A stretch of DNA of 41,086 nucleotides from a virus: positions 1 to 41,086 of IMG/VR virus record IMGVR_UViG_3300049793_000200; one strand, 5' to 3'. Shown here piece after piece: positions 1 through 8,009 of this stretch (positions within the stretch are counted from its first letter, which is position 1; every line of letters begins with the position of its first letter). A program made the position numbers and the translations under genes. The notes under the pieces are model-generated. The model worked only from the letters and a program-made list of their open reading frames with translations. It searched no databases and was not told the DNA's origin.

Positions 1-982
1 TTCGGATATTACTATCGGTATAAATATTGAGGTCAATGAATTCATTGTGATTGACATCGGAAGAAAGATCTGAAGTCTTCAAAACAATGTAACGCTTTCC
101 ACCAAGGAAATCCTGGATGGACTTCAATATAACATTTGAATCAACGATATCAACAACTACAACCAATACTTCATTATCTTTAATACAAGGAAGTATTTGT
201 TCAATAACCATATTGCGCTGGTCGTCAAAATATTCATAAAAAGAAATAACGCGAGCATTTGCAAAAGAAAGAATAGGTTTAGTACCCATAATTCCCATAT
301 GAGCAGGACGAACTACACCTGTAGAAAAACCATAAGTAATAGCATGCTCAATACCAGACTCATCTTTAGGACTGTCTGTTACTTTAATATGAGAAATATT
401 AGGAACTTTCTTGAAAATAGATGCAACAGCATTACCAATAATTTTATCATTGTTGTTTGATATGGAAGCTACATTAGTAATAACCTTATCAAAGTTATCT
501 TTGTTAAGCTTGAATGAATAAGCTTTTTGAATACGAAGATCAATAATTTCATAAACTTTATTAATTACTTCAAGGAATTCTTTCTTATTACTAAATTCTT
601 TTGAATAATCAAGAAGTGAATTATAAAGGAAATTTGCAGACAATACAGCGCTGGTAGAACCATCACCTACAGTCTTTACTAGATTAGAAGAAATCTGAAG
701 AATCATTTTATGAATATCAGAGGTATGCTTATCATAAAATTTGATATTTTTCAGGATAGTAAAACCATCCTTTGTGACAATTGGGTCGTTATTGTTGTTA
801 TGAATAATAGCATTGCTACCATTGGGGCCATAACTTTTTGAAAGAATTTCATTCAATACACTGAAAGTTTCAACAACTTTATCAGAAAAAGCATATTCGT
901 CAATAACAAAACTAGAAGTCAATTCTTCTTCAACTTCTATAATATCTTTTTTACCACCAAACCAACGATCAAGCCAACTCAT
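1..982 (-). CDS. GroEL-like phage chaperonin (C-terminus cut by window edge)
   Basis: This is a group I chaperonin (GroEL/Cpn60) homologue read from an ATG at 982; 327 codons are present before the left edge. Visible family blocks are GPNGSNAII (residues 52-60, cf. GPKGRNVV), VTKDG (69-73) and VGDGSTSAVL (105-114), which contains the Asp of the GDGTT nucleotide-binding motif. Further on, residues with the pattern KPILSFANARVISF followed by VLVVVVDIVDSN fit the apical domain. Chaperonins fold proteins in an ATP-driven ring; phage versions are known from jumbo phages such as phiEL, and probably fold virion or replication proteins. A strong hairpin at 1005-1039 separates it from the tail genes upstream. 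The equatorial C-terminal part lies outside the window, so ring type and full catalytic set cannot be judged. The homology itself is clear. Confidence 0.9.
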   Translation of the reverse strand, partial: MSWLDRWFGGKKDIIEVEEELTSSFVIDEYAFSDKVVETFSVLNEILSKSYGPNGSNAIIHNNNNDPIVTKDGFTILKNIKFYDKHTSDIHKMILQISSNLVKTVGDGSTSAVLSANFLYNSLLDYSKEFSNKKEFLEVINKVYEIIDLRIQKAYSFKLNKDNFDKVITNVASISNNNDKIIGNAVASIFKKVPNISHIKVTDSPKDESGIEHAITYGFSTGVVRPAHMGIMGTKPILSFANARVISFYEYFDDQRNMVIEQILPCIKDNEVLVVVVDIVDSNVILKSIQDFLGGKRYIVLKTSDLSSDVNHNEFIDLNIYTDSNIR

Positions 983-1004
983 CTCTCTTTTTCCTTTTAA
1001 AAAT

Positions 1005-1039
1005 ATTGCCACTAATTATATGGGATAATTAGTGGCAAT
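1005..1039 (-). terminator. Intrinsic terminator before chaperonin gene
   Basis: A perfect 15-bp inverted repeat (ATTGCCACTAATTAT with its complement, 5-nt loop) lies just after the stop at 1046. On the minus strand it is followed by an ATTTTTAAAA run. It ends the tail-gene transcript 22 nt before the chaperonin start. Confidence 0.75.
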
Positions 1040-1045
1040 AAAGTT

Positions 1046-1318
1046 TTATCTTCTTGGGGAACGTTTTTGCGGGCCTTGTTTTACCTTGGCATCCGCATGG
1101 GCTTTAGCGGTGGCAGCTGCTTCAGCCTTTCTCTTATCATCCAAATACGACATTTGTGCATCAAACAGATCCTGTAACAACCATGCATCCATAGACATTA
1201 TTTCCGTAAAGGAAATTTTACCTTCAAATGCATCAAGCATGGATACTATAGACTTACAATGTGCATGATGAGGTTTAATTAGCTCGCTGTCAGGAACAAT
1301 TTCTATGCCACCTGTTAC
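1046..1318 (-). CDS. Small -1 frame ORF after gp26-like gene; likely frameshift extension
   Basis: An open frame runs on from the end of the upstream 440-codon gene in the -1 frame and stops at 1046. The only ATG is at 1240 (64 codons) and has no Shine-Dalgarno sequence, yet the frame stays open through about 26 further codons up to the upstream gene's stop. The -1 frame is closed again by a TGA only about 48 nt before that stop, so the possible slip zone is short; it contains CTTTTCAAAAAG, with an imperfect slippery heptamer C AAA AAG. The product ends in an Ala/Lys/Arg-rich tail after a Trp-containing helix (DAWLLQDLFDAQMSYL). Known family context: tail-assembly chaperones of many phages (lambda G/GT, P2 E/E') are made by -1 frameshifting. 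Independent translation from 1240 is the alternative. Confidence 0.6.
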   Translation of the reverse strand, partial: VTGGIEIVPDSELIKPHHAHCKSIVSMLDAFEGKISFTEIMSMDAWLLQDLFDAQMSYLDDKRKAEAAATAKAHADAKVKQGPQKRSPRR

Positions 1319-2637
1319 ACTTCGGCGAGCTTTTTGAAAAGTACTTCGGACATATCAACCACAATGTTGTCAATCTTATTGCGGCAATCCGGATTAGTAC
1401 ATTCAATATTAGGAAGACGATATTCAATCTTATATTCATTCAGTTTTTCATTGATAGCATCACCAAGATGCTTTCTATCAGAAGGAATCAGATTATTGAT
1501 GATCTGAAGCTTTTCTTCAATCGTATTAGCAGCCAGGAACTCTACAGTACCTGAACGCTTGTATTCAGAAATATTCAAGAAATAAACACCGGAAATATTC
1601 TTCAGATAACCAAAGGTTTCAGGTTCATACTTCTTAAAAGTTTCAGTATTAGAAATTGACATAAGCATGTCATGAAGAGTAGGTGTAGACAGGTCAATAA
1701 TGATCTTACTCGTGGGAAGAACAATACGAGTAGTATGATTGACAGTCGAATGCAGAAGCAATTCTTTTGGAGAAAGCTTACGAGAAATAATATCTTTAAC
1801 AAGATTAAATACTTTGTTATCACGAACAGTTACAAGATGTTCTTTACCTATCTTGACAGTATGGACTTTACCACACTTCGGACAAGCAATATTGTAATCG
1901 GATTCATTTGGATAGGTAGCACAGTACAGGCCGTAAGTAAGGGTTTCCCAATCTTCTTCAGCAGTAGTCTTGCACCAGTCTTCAAAAGTAATCTTACCAA
2001 GAGTACTTTCATGGATATGGTTATAAACAGCAGAAAGAATCTTACGATTGATTTCATAATTCGTACCAGAAATCTTACGAATTTTAATCATTTCGTCAGT
2101 ATTAAGAGAAACCATAGATGCACGATAAGCACTCTGCATTGCAATGATTTCAAATGTCGGTCGAATCATAAGATTTTTGAGTTCTTCAAAATTCTTAAGA
2201 GGATCACCATCTTTACGAATATTAATTTTTGTCAAATCAAAAGTCAAATTGGAGAGGAGTTCATTCTTACTATCGAAAGCAAGTTCAGCAGCATTCTTTA
2301 CATAAGGAACAGTTTCAGGTTCCTTATTTTCAACAGGCGGATTGAGTTTATCAATATTTTCTTGAGTGTTAAATTGAGGAATGAAAACAGGAGCAGACTT
2401 TCCATTTTCAATAGGAATTTCTTTAGCAGGAGGATTTTCAGCTATGGCTGCATTAAGAAGTTCGTCACCAAGATTCAAACTTGTTGCCAAGTCTTCTTCT
2501 GGATTGGGGGAATCTTCAAAAGCATCAGCAATGCTATAAACTTCATCTTGCTGCTGATTCTTCTTATTTTCTGCTTCTTTTGCCAGTTCAAGTTCAGCTT
2601 GCAATTGTGCAACAGATTTTGGTTCAGGGGTTGTCAT
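1315..2637 (-). CDS. T4 gp26-like baseplate hub / tail-assembly protein with zinc-type Cys pairs
   Basis: A 440-residue protein with an acidic, Gln/Glu-rich N-terminal third and a folded C-terminal part holding two cysteine pairs: CPKCGKVH near the middle and CTNPDCRNK close to the end, a likely zinc site. This arrangement resembles the T4 base plate protein family (gp26 and jumbo-phage relatives), which acts in baseplate hub assembly. The start at 2637 (ATG ACA ACC) has AGGAAAA upstream. It lies in a minus-strand run after the gp25-like gene, with a terminator between (2759-2786). The frame directly downstream continues in -1 (see the 1046-1318 entry), suggesting that this product is also made as a longer fusion. 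Family assignment is by pattern only; the tail role is fairly safe, the exact equivalence is not. Confidence 0.6.
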   Translation of the reverse strand: MTTPEPKSVAQLQAELELAKEAENKKNQQQDEVYSIADAFEDSPNPEEDLATSLNLGDELLNAAIAENPPAKEIPIENGKSAPVFIPQFNTQENIDKLNPPVENKEPETVPYVKNAAELAFDSKNELLSNLTFDLTKINIRKDGDPLKNFEELKNLMIRPTFEIIAMQSAYRASMVSLNTDEMIKIRKISGTNYEINRKILSAVYNHIHESTLGKITFEDWCKTTAEEDWETLTYGLYCATYPNESDYNIACPKCGKVHTVKIGKEHLVTVRDNKVFNLVKDIISRKLSPKELLLHSTVNHTTRIVLPTSKIIIDLSTPTLHDMLMSISNTETFKKYEPETFGYLKNISGVYFLNISEYKRSGTVEFLAANTIEEKLQIINNLIPSDRKHLGDAINEKLNEYKIEYRLPNIECTNPDCRNKIDNIVVDMSEVLFKKLAEV

Positions 2638-2758
2638 TTTGTTAATTTTTCCTATCAGTGTTAAAGTACATCTTGACTAACGTTTTGTTGTAGTTTTCAC
2701 ACAAAGTTTTTACGTTGTAAAACAAAAGCTTGAAGGATCTTCTTCGAGAAAAATAATC

Positions 2759-2786
2759 ACCCATAAGAGAAAGGACTCTTATGGGT
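2759..2786 (-). terminator. Intrinsic terminator after gp25-like gene
   Basis: Inverted repeat ACCCATAAGAG/CTCTTATGGGT with a 6-nt loop, followed on the minus strand by GATTATTTTT. It belongs to a group of four hairpins in the window sharing a CCATAAGA stem. Confidence 0.8.
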
Positions 2787-2790
2787 AATC

Positions 2791-3225
2791 TTAGAGATAT
2801 ATGTCTGACTTAATTGTTTGAGAAGATTTTACAGTTGTTGTAAAAGAAAGCATGATTGTATTAACCACACTTGAATTTGAAGCATCATAAATTTGAATAG
2901 TAACAATAATACCCTTCATGTTTCCTGAAGGACTCGGGTAAGGTGTTACTGTAATACCTTGCACATTACTATTAGGTAAGTACTTTGAAACTTGATTAAC
3001 AATTTTAGTATTTATCTGGCTCAAAGTAATATCATCTTTGAAATTGAAAAGGTACTTTCTTATACCTACGCCTGCTAGTGTGTAGTTCGGAATAGTACCC
3101 GGTTCCATAAGAATAAGAGTTTGAATTCTCTTTGCTGTAGCAAAAAGAGCTTCGTAATTAAAATTGCTTTTATATGAGCTTTCTATGAAAGAAGTCTCAA
3201 TTTCTCGTCCTGTAACATTAGGCAT
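2791..3225 (-). CDS. gp25-like baseplate wedge protein
   Basis: A 144-residue protein, the usual size of the GPW/gp25 family (baseplate wedge components of contractile tails). Residues of the pattern LILMEPGTIPNYTLAGVGIRKY followed by the FKDD and INTKIVNQVSKYLP segments match the family layout, in which a Pro/Gly-rich loop precedes a helix and a final beta-hairpin. The protein would sit in the wedge near the end of the tail tube. The ATG at 3225 has TTGAGG upstream and starts 3 nt after the stop of the preceding gene, so the two are co-translated. The gene is followed by a strong terminator. Function is inferred from family resemblance and from the neighbouring tail genes. Confidence 0.7.
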   Translation of the reverse strand: MPNVTGREIETSFIESSYKSNFNYEALFATAKRIQTLILMEPGTIPNYTLAGVGIRKYLFNFKDDITLSQINTKIVNQVSKYLPNSNVQGITVTPYPSPSGNMKGIIVTIQIYDASNSSVVNTIMLSFTTTVKSSQTIKSDIYL

Positions 3226-3228
3226 GAT

Positions 3229-3597
3229 TTATGCCTCAAGTTTTATATTACGAGCTTCTTCATTTTCTCTGTCTTGCTTATCGAATTTATCAAGAACGCT
3301 ATACTGAGTAGCTTTCTGACGAATCTTTTTCAGAACTTCAATGTGGTCTCTAAGAGTATCACGTTTAGGTTCATCATCATGTTCTGTTTCCAGAGTATCG
3401 ATAGCAGTCTTAAGTGTCTTATCAATATCTTTCAAAAGATCAATTTTGTCAGCTTGTGAATTAAGTTCGTAAGCTCTTTTAGCCAAACGGTCAATATCAC
3501 GTACTGAATGACCATTAAATTTTCTTTCTACCCATGCCATAAATGTCTCATAGGTGCCTTCATTAAGAATATCATCATTTGGAATAAATGCGGTCAT
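3229..3597 (-). CDS. Small charged helical protein, tail operon
   Basis: A 122-residue, highly charged and mostly helical protein (many Lys, Asp and Glu; several heptad-like stretches such as IDTLETEHDDEPKRDTL). I do not recognise the family. The ATG at 3597 directly abuts the stop of the upstream gene, and its ribosome site (TGGAGTG) lies inside that gene. It sits between a dUTPase-fold-like protein and the gp25-like wedge protein, so a tail-assembly or minor virion role is possible, but nothing in the sequence proves it. Confidence 0.75.
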   Translation of the reverse strand: MTAFIPNDDILNEGTYETFMAWVERKFNGHSVRDIDRLAKRAYELNSQADKIDLLKDIDKTLKTAIDTLETEHDDEPKRDTLRDHIEVLKKIRQKATQYSVLDKFDKQDRENEEARNIKLEA

Positions 3598-4113
3598 TTA
3601 TACACTCCAGAAAAGTTTTGCAGTTAAGACGGGTTCTTCATGCGGAAGATGGATTATGTAATCACTTGTATTGATTACAAGTATTTCAAGTTTTTCTAAT
3701 TTATTAAGCTGAATGATACTATCAGAAATAAGAAATATTCCTAATTCTTTCATTCTTGGTGAAAGATCGATTTTCATCATCAATCTATCACTAGTTGAGT
3801 ACATGCTTTGAATGAATTCAAGTTTATACACTTTATTACGAGTGAGCATTTTGTCATGCTTCATAAATTTATTATATATGTTTCTAAGAAAAAGTGAAGA
3901 TTTACTTTTTACAAAGAGAGTATCTACAACTGAATTTTTGTGAAGAAGGTTAAAAGTAAATTCATTGTCATTAATGAAATTTGTCTTTAATTCGTAATCC
4001 TTCTTCATTATGGCCTGTCTTTCCATATTAATAAAAGCATATGCATCTATATCGATAGTAAGATTTTTACTATTGATGAAATTCATTATATCTACATTGT
4101 TTAAGAATTTCAT
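3598..4113 (-). CDS. Unknown protein with dUTPase-like beta pattern at the C-terminus
   Basis: A 171-residue protein of unknown function. The C-terminal third (SPRMKELGIFLI, then LEILVINTSD, then HLPHEEPVLTAKLFW) follows the strand order seen in dUTPase/dCTP-deaminase folds, where an NxSD strand precedes a G/E-rich turn and a final strand reading xxAQLxF. The catalytic Asp and the Gly-rich C-terminal motif V of true dUTPases are not seen, so if the fold is right this is probably a structural relative rather than an enzyme. Start ATG at 4113 has AGGAAAGG upstream. It is 22 nt downstream of the nuclease-like gene. The fold assignment is weak. Confidence 0.7.
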   Translation of the reverse strand: MKFLNNVDIMNFINSKNLTIDIDAYAFINMERQAIMKKDYELKTNFINDNEFTFNLLHKNSVVDTLFVKSKSSLFLRNIYNKFMKHDKMLTRNKVYKLEFIQSMYSTSDRLMMKIDLSPRMKELGIFLISDSIIQLNKLEKLEILVINTSDYIIHLPHEEPVLTAKLFWSV

Positions 4114-4135
4114 TGCACCTTTCCTGTCAGTGTTA

Positions 4136-4849
4136 TTATTTGTCTAGAACGTTTATTTTAAAGTATATATTGAATATAGTATAATCTTTATCATTGATCT
4201 GGATGAAGTTGAAACCAGCTTTTTTAACTGCAGCTGCTTTTAGTTTCTCCTTGTACTCATCACGCTTCTGATAATGATTGTTACTACCTTTGATTTCAAT
4301 TATGAGGTTAAGAGACGGAATACAAAAGTCTGGAAGGTAAAACCTTGTATTTTGTCCATCAGTATAGTAAAAAGTGGGAGGTTCCATAAGATATTCAGCC
4401 TTAAAATTATAGGCTGCTTCTATGTATTCCAGGAAATTATATTCGTAATCCCCAGTAACATTTGTTATAGAACCATCTCTCCATGTATATTCAGTTGTTA
4501 TTTTTCTATTATTTAGCATTTCTTTCTGCTGTTCTGGATTGTCTAGCAGATGTACTTTACCATATTTATTCATCATTCTTGCTTTGAATTCTTCTCTATA
4601 TTCTTCTTTTTCTTTATTGCTAAAGAAACGTTCATATCTTTCTGTTACTTCATTAAACTTTGTAGGTTTACCTGAAATAACACATTTACCTTCAGTTTTA
4701 CCATTCTTAAGATTAAAATATAGTCTTTTAGCTGACATATCGTCATTAAGCATAAAACCATATTTTGTTTCTATATAATGATACAAATCTGCTTTATTAT
4801 TAAATGAAGCTTTATCTATGGGAAAAGTGAATTTTTTGTTGCTACTCAT
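4136..4849 (-). CDS. PD-(D/E)XK-type endonuclease (homing/free-standing type)
   Basis: A 237-residue putative nuclease. The C-terminal half has FYLPDFCIPSLNLIIEIKG, a textbook PD-(D/E)XK core: Asp before a beta-turn, then E-I-K on the next strand, followed by Lys-rich helix and a closing FNFIQIND strand. The N-terminal half has a degenerate CVISGKPTKF...YERFFS segment and a KYGKVHLLDNPEQQKEML helix, which resemble DNA-recognition repeats (KYG..n..q...) common in phage homing-type endonucleases. ATG at 4849 has AAGGAAA upstream and is the first gene of its operon, divergent from the spanin operon across 141 nt. It could act in host DNA breakdown, genome competition or as a selfish element; the sequence does not decide between these. 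Confidence 0.7.
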   Translation of the reverse strand: MSSNKKFTFPIDKASFNNKADLYHYIETKYGFMLNDDMSAKRLYFNLKNGKTEGKCVISGKPTKFNEVTERYERFFSNKEKEEYREEFKARMMNKYGKVHLLDNPEQQKEMLNNRKITTEYTWRDGSITNVTGDYEYNFLEYIEAAYNFKAEYLMEPPTFYYTDGQNTRFYLPDFCIPSLNLIIEIKGSNNHYQKRDEYKEKLKAAAVKKAGFNFIQINDKDYTIFNIYFKINVLDK

Positions 4850-4990
4850 AAATTTCCTTCTTTAAAATTATTCAAGTTGAAAATTTTATTTAAATATTTA
4901 TTTATTTGTTATTTTCTCAAGGATTTATAAAATTCTTATTATTTAACAATTAAATTAGTAAATACTGTACAACCAAGTAGGGGATTTGTT
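4850..4990. promoter_or_regulatory. Divergent intergenic region, promoters for both sides
   Basis: 141 nt, very AT-rich, between the divergent nuclease and spanin operons. It holds several T/A runs such as ATTTAAATATTTATTT, but no clean copy of the ATATATAAT box found elsewhere. Two promoters must be here; I cannot place them. Confidence 0.4.
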
Positions 4991-5473
4991 ATGTGGCTTG
5001 TAGACAATGCTTCAAAATTAATGGGATTCTTCTCATTTAAGAATATTCAAATGTATATCGCCGTAGCGGTGCTTGCTATAATTGCTTTTATGGGTCTTAC
5101 TATATATACAATGAAAGTCGATATGGCTTCCAAAGATAATGTTATTCAATCTAAGCAAACAACGATTGATGGTCAGAAAGCTACCATTGCTACTCAGCAG
5201 AAAAGCATAGACGATTTAACTGCAATAAATAAAGATAACGTTAAAAAACTTAATGATAAAGATAATATTATTGCTACTCAGAATGCTAGTGCAGTAAGAC
5301 TTGATGCACTTGCAGCTAAAATTAATACTTCAAAGGCTAGTCTTAATGCCGATGCCGATGCTGTAAAATTCAAACCTTGTGCTTCTACTAATGGTGAACC
5401 GGCAGTAGACTATACTTATCTTCAACCGCAAGAAAACCAAGAATTAATGAATCTTGGTTCCCAGTATCCATAA
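4991..5473 (+). CDS. Inner-membrane coiled-coil protein, i-spanin (Rz)-like
   Basis: A 160-residue protein with one N-terminal membrane segment (IAVAVLAIIAFMGLTIYTM, about residues 23-41) and then a long periplasmic coiled coil rich in Gln/Lys/Asp with repeated KxxTIxxQ units up to about residue 120. This is the layout of Rz-type inner-membrane spanins, which join an outer-membrane lipoprotein to fuse the two membranes at lysis. The next gene, 13 nt downstream, encodes a lipoprotein, as expected for a spanin pair. ATG at 4991 has GGGGAT upstream. It is the first gene of a four-gene plus-strand operon that continues into structural genes. Spanins imply a Gram-negative host. A tail-associated membrane protein is the alternative. 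Confidence 0.6.
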   Translation: MWLVDNASKLMGFFSFKNIQMYIAVAVLAIIAFMGLTIYTMKVDMASKDNVIQSKQTTIDGQKATIATQQKSIDDLTAINKDNVKKLNDKDNIIATQNASAVRLDALAAKINTSKASLNADADAVKFKPCASTNGEPAVDYTYLQPQENQELMNLGSQYP

Positions 5474-5486
5474 AAGGAAAAGTACC

Positions 5487-5864
5487 ATGCGTAATATAGC
5501 TCTCTTTGCAGTTCTGGTTCTGTGCATGTTTGCAACGGGTTGTTCAACCATTTGCAGTAAGTACTATCCTCCTGCTCCTCAACATCCTGTTGATGTAGTT
5601 ACCAAAGAAGTTTATCCTCAGATTCCTATGGTTGCTGACACTACTTTCGATAAGTGTCAAAAACCAATCAATCCTTATGCTTATTTTGATGGTCTTCTGA
5701 CTGATAAAACAGCAGCAAAGATTCCTCGTGATCAGCTTATGAAATTTGCTGTTGAATCTTATACTACTGCTTACTTGTGCTGGCAGGTAAAAGAAGAAGC
5801 ATCATCTACTCAAAAGAGCATTCTGAAGATTTATCAGAGTGACCCTTCTAATGGCAATAAATAA
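5487..5864 (+). CDS. Lipoprotein, o-spanin (Rz1)-like
   Basis: A 125-residue protein with a lipoprotein signal peptide: MRNIALFAVLVLCMFATGCS, in which Cys19 would be lipidated after cleavage by signal peptidase II. The mature part is Pro-rich at first (YYPPAPQHP) and has three more cysteines. Together with the coiled-coil membrane protein upstream it fits a separate-gene spanin pair, acting at the outer membrane in lysis, though it is longer than most Rz1 proteins. The start at 5487 is chosen because AAAGGAAA precedes it and the signal peptide begins there; an in-frame ATG at 5454 would put 11 odd residues before the signal. The 3' end overlaps the start of the next gene. Confidence 0.65.
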   Translation: MRNIALFAVLVLCMFATGCSTICSKYYPPAPQHPVDVVTKEVYPQIPMVADTTFDKCQKPINPYAYFDGLLTDKTAAKIPRDQLMKFAVESYTTAYLCWQVKEEASSTQKSILKIYQSDPSNGNK

Positions 5865-7971
5865 TATTCAAGATGCTTCAAGCTTAGAGCTTACAGAAAT
5901 ATTTGATTTCTGTAAGCAACTTGTTTTCAAAGATGATATAACGGCTATTGAAACAGAAACACCAGCCTCTTCGATAGCTGCAAGCCAATTCATTTCAGCT
6001 TATCAAAAGTATGATTTGAATGTGGATTCATCAAGAAAATTTAATCTTCTTTCAGATTCTCAAAAGCTTGCTGAAGGTATTCCTTTAGGAAATAAAGCAA
6101 TACTTACTGATGCTCAAAGAGCTTCAATTATAGCAAATTATGAAGATTTGAATCCTTACTACTTTAATTTAAAGCATCCTGAGAATATGGTTCCTGTAAC
6201 TGCTACTATTGCTGATATGCAAGCAAAGATTGCTTCTTTAAGTACTAGTACTGCTACTTCACCAAAACCTTCTATTTCTTATGAAGTTTCTCGTTTAGCT
6301 AAAGATTTTGATATCATTTATCAGCCTGATTTCAATAATAATTCAGTTCTTGTAAACTTTAGTGCATTGTATCTTGAATGTGTTCGTTACTTCATAGCAG
6401 TGATTTATACTAAAGCTCTTGAGCAAGATTCTAATTATAGAAACTTTTGCAAATTTACTATTGTTATGATGACGATAGTTAAGCTTATAGGAATGCGTAA
6501 TAAAAATCCATATGACCTTAATGTCATGGATGAATATGCTTTAGATAACTTCATGTATTCTTTCGGTATAACTGAATTCAAAGACTTTCCTGTTCTTTAT
6601 AAGAGACGAATTGTACAGAATCTTAATAAATTGATTATAGAAAAAAGCACCGATAACGCCATTATAGATATTCTCAATATCTTTGATTTTAGTAATATAG
6701 AAATATACAAGCATTATCTCGTAAAGAATTTCTCTGATAATTCAACAAAATTTGGCGACATAACGACTAATGCTAGATTCATTTCTACAAATATCAAGAA
6801 TAAATCTTTGGTTGATGCCATAAGAAAAGATGATTATGAAGTAACAGATTTTAATACTGCAATTCTCGGTGATGATTATTGGGAAGCCACTAAAGAAGAA
6901 GTTGAAGCTCAAGAATTCGACTTCTCTAATACAAAGTATTTTTCTATCATAACTAGTTATGATATTATAGATCAAAGTATTACAACTGCATATTTTCTTA
7001 ATTTTGTTAAGTCAATTAGAAAGCAATTTCCCGCTAAAGATTTCTTGCTTATATCATCAAACCTTTTAGGTGCTGGTGAATTCAGACTTGAAGATTTGAT
7101 CATAGCTCTCAATATTCTTGTTGTAAGAAACTTTAATCTTCCTCCTGATGGAACTCCTCCTGATCCTCATATTGGTATTGGTACCTTTATTTATCCTCCA
7201 AATATTCCATCATATCCTGATACCATTGACTTTTCCAATCCTGTAGGAAGAAGTGTAGATAGTGAAGGCGATGTAGTAACTCCTGGCGGTTTGATGTATG
7301 GTTATTCACTTACTGATGCTCCTTTGGATGACTTCACAGCTTCTAATCAGGTATTAATGAATATTGATGGCTCAGTAAATATTACACAATTAATTTTTAA
7401 TGAAGCTCTTCTTCACAATAATACTGTTAGATTGAATCTTCAGAACAATTTGTGGAAAGAAACCGATGGTAGAGCTTTTAAAAGAAAGCTTTCTCAACTT
7501 CGTAAAAAATTCTATGTTCCATACGATAATTCAATTTTTGCCGGTTATACAAGCTATACCGACTATTTAACCAGTGAAGCTCCTTCAATAATTACTTATT
7601 TAAGTGATAAGACTACAAGTCTTACTATTGCAGGCGCTATAACTGATTTGACTGATATTCTTATTCAATTTGCTAATTCCATTAAGCTTACTTTTAATAG
7701 TAGCTCTCTTGATAGCATTATCCTTATTCTTAGAAGAATGATTGATGTTTTTAAATCATTTACAATTACATTGAAAGATGTGAATGTACATGTTTCTGCA
7801 AGAGAAAAGTATATGAGTAAACTTGCAGATTACTATGAACTTTTAATTGAATTAAGCTTCAATGAACAAATAAACTTTTATGAAAAGTTTGATGGTCCTG
7901 TAGGAACAAATGTTCTCTGGGATACCACAAGGCTTTTAGATAGCTTTACAATGGTAAGATCTGGTGTTTAA
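5851..7971 (+). CDS. Large structural protein, probably baseplate wedge
   Basis: About 706 residues. The middle of the protein has a segment around residues 255-300 (YKRRIVQNLNKLIIEKST followed by IIDILNIFDFSNIEIYKHYL) of a kind I associate with baseplate wedge proteins of jumbo myoviruses, where a helix pair with K.T...ID....F.F..vEIYKyYL recurs. A Pro-rich stretch (PPDGTPPDPH) divides the protein near residue 430. The ATG at 5851 is used here; an in-frame GTG at 5839 is possible. The gene overlaps the spanin lipoprotein by 14 nt and is followed 38 nt later by another structural gene, so the two probably interact. No enzymatic motif is seen. Confidence is good for a real virion gene and modest for the exact role. 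Confidence 0.6.
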   Translation: MAINNIQDASSLELTEIFDFCKQLVFKDDITAIETETPASSIAASQFISAYQKYDLNVDSSRKFNLLSDSQKLAEGIPLGNKAILTDAQRASIIANYEDLNPYYFNLKHPENMVPVTATIADMQAKIASLSTSTATSPKPSISYEVSRLAKDFDIIYQPDFNNNSVLVNFSALYLECVRYFIAVIYTKALEQDSNYRNFCKFTIVMMTIVKLIGMRNKNPYDLNVMDEYALDNFMYSFGITEFKDFPVLYKRRIVQNLNKLIIEKSTDNAIIDILNIFDFSNIEIYKHYLVKNFSDNSTKFGDITTNARFISTNIKNKSLVDAIRKDDYEVTDFNTAILGDDYWEATKEEVEAQEFDFSNTKYFSIITSYDIIDQSITTAYFLNFVKSIRKQFPAKDFLLISSNLLGAGEFRLEDLIIALNILVVRNFNLPPDGTPPDPHIGIGTFIYPPNIPSYPDTIDFSNPVGRSVDSEGDVVTPGGLMYGYSLTDAPLDDFTASNQVLMNIDGSVNITQLIFNEALLHNNTVRLNLQNNLWKETDGRAFKRKLSQLRKKFYVPYDNSIFAGYTSYTDYLTSEAPSIITYLSDKTTSLTIAGAITDLTDILIQFANSIKLTFNSSSLDSIILILRRMIDVFKSFTITLKDVNVHVSAREKYMSKLADYYELLIELSFNEQINFYEKFDGPVGTNVLWDTTRLLDSFTMVRSGV

Positions 7972-8009
7972 AATAACAAAGAAATATAAATTCCTGGAGT
8001 ACAAAAAGA

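Noticed and set aside
1672-2664. A 330-codon plus-strand frame
   Set aside because: It lies antisense to the gp26-like gene, has a Phe/Ser/Asn-rich composition typical of antisense frames in AT-rich phage DNA, and no ribosome site.
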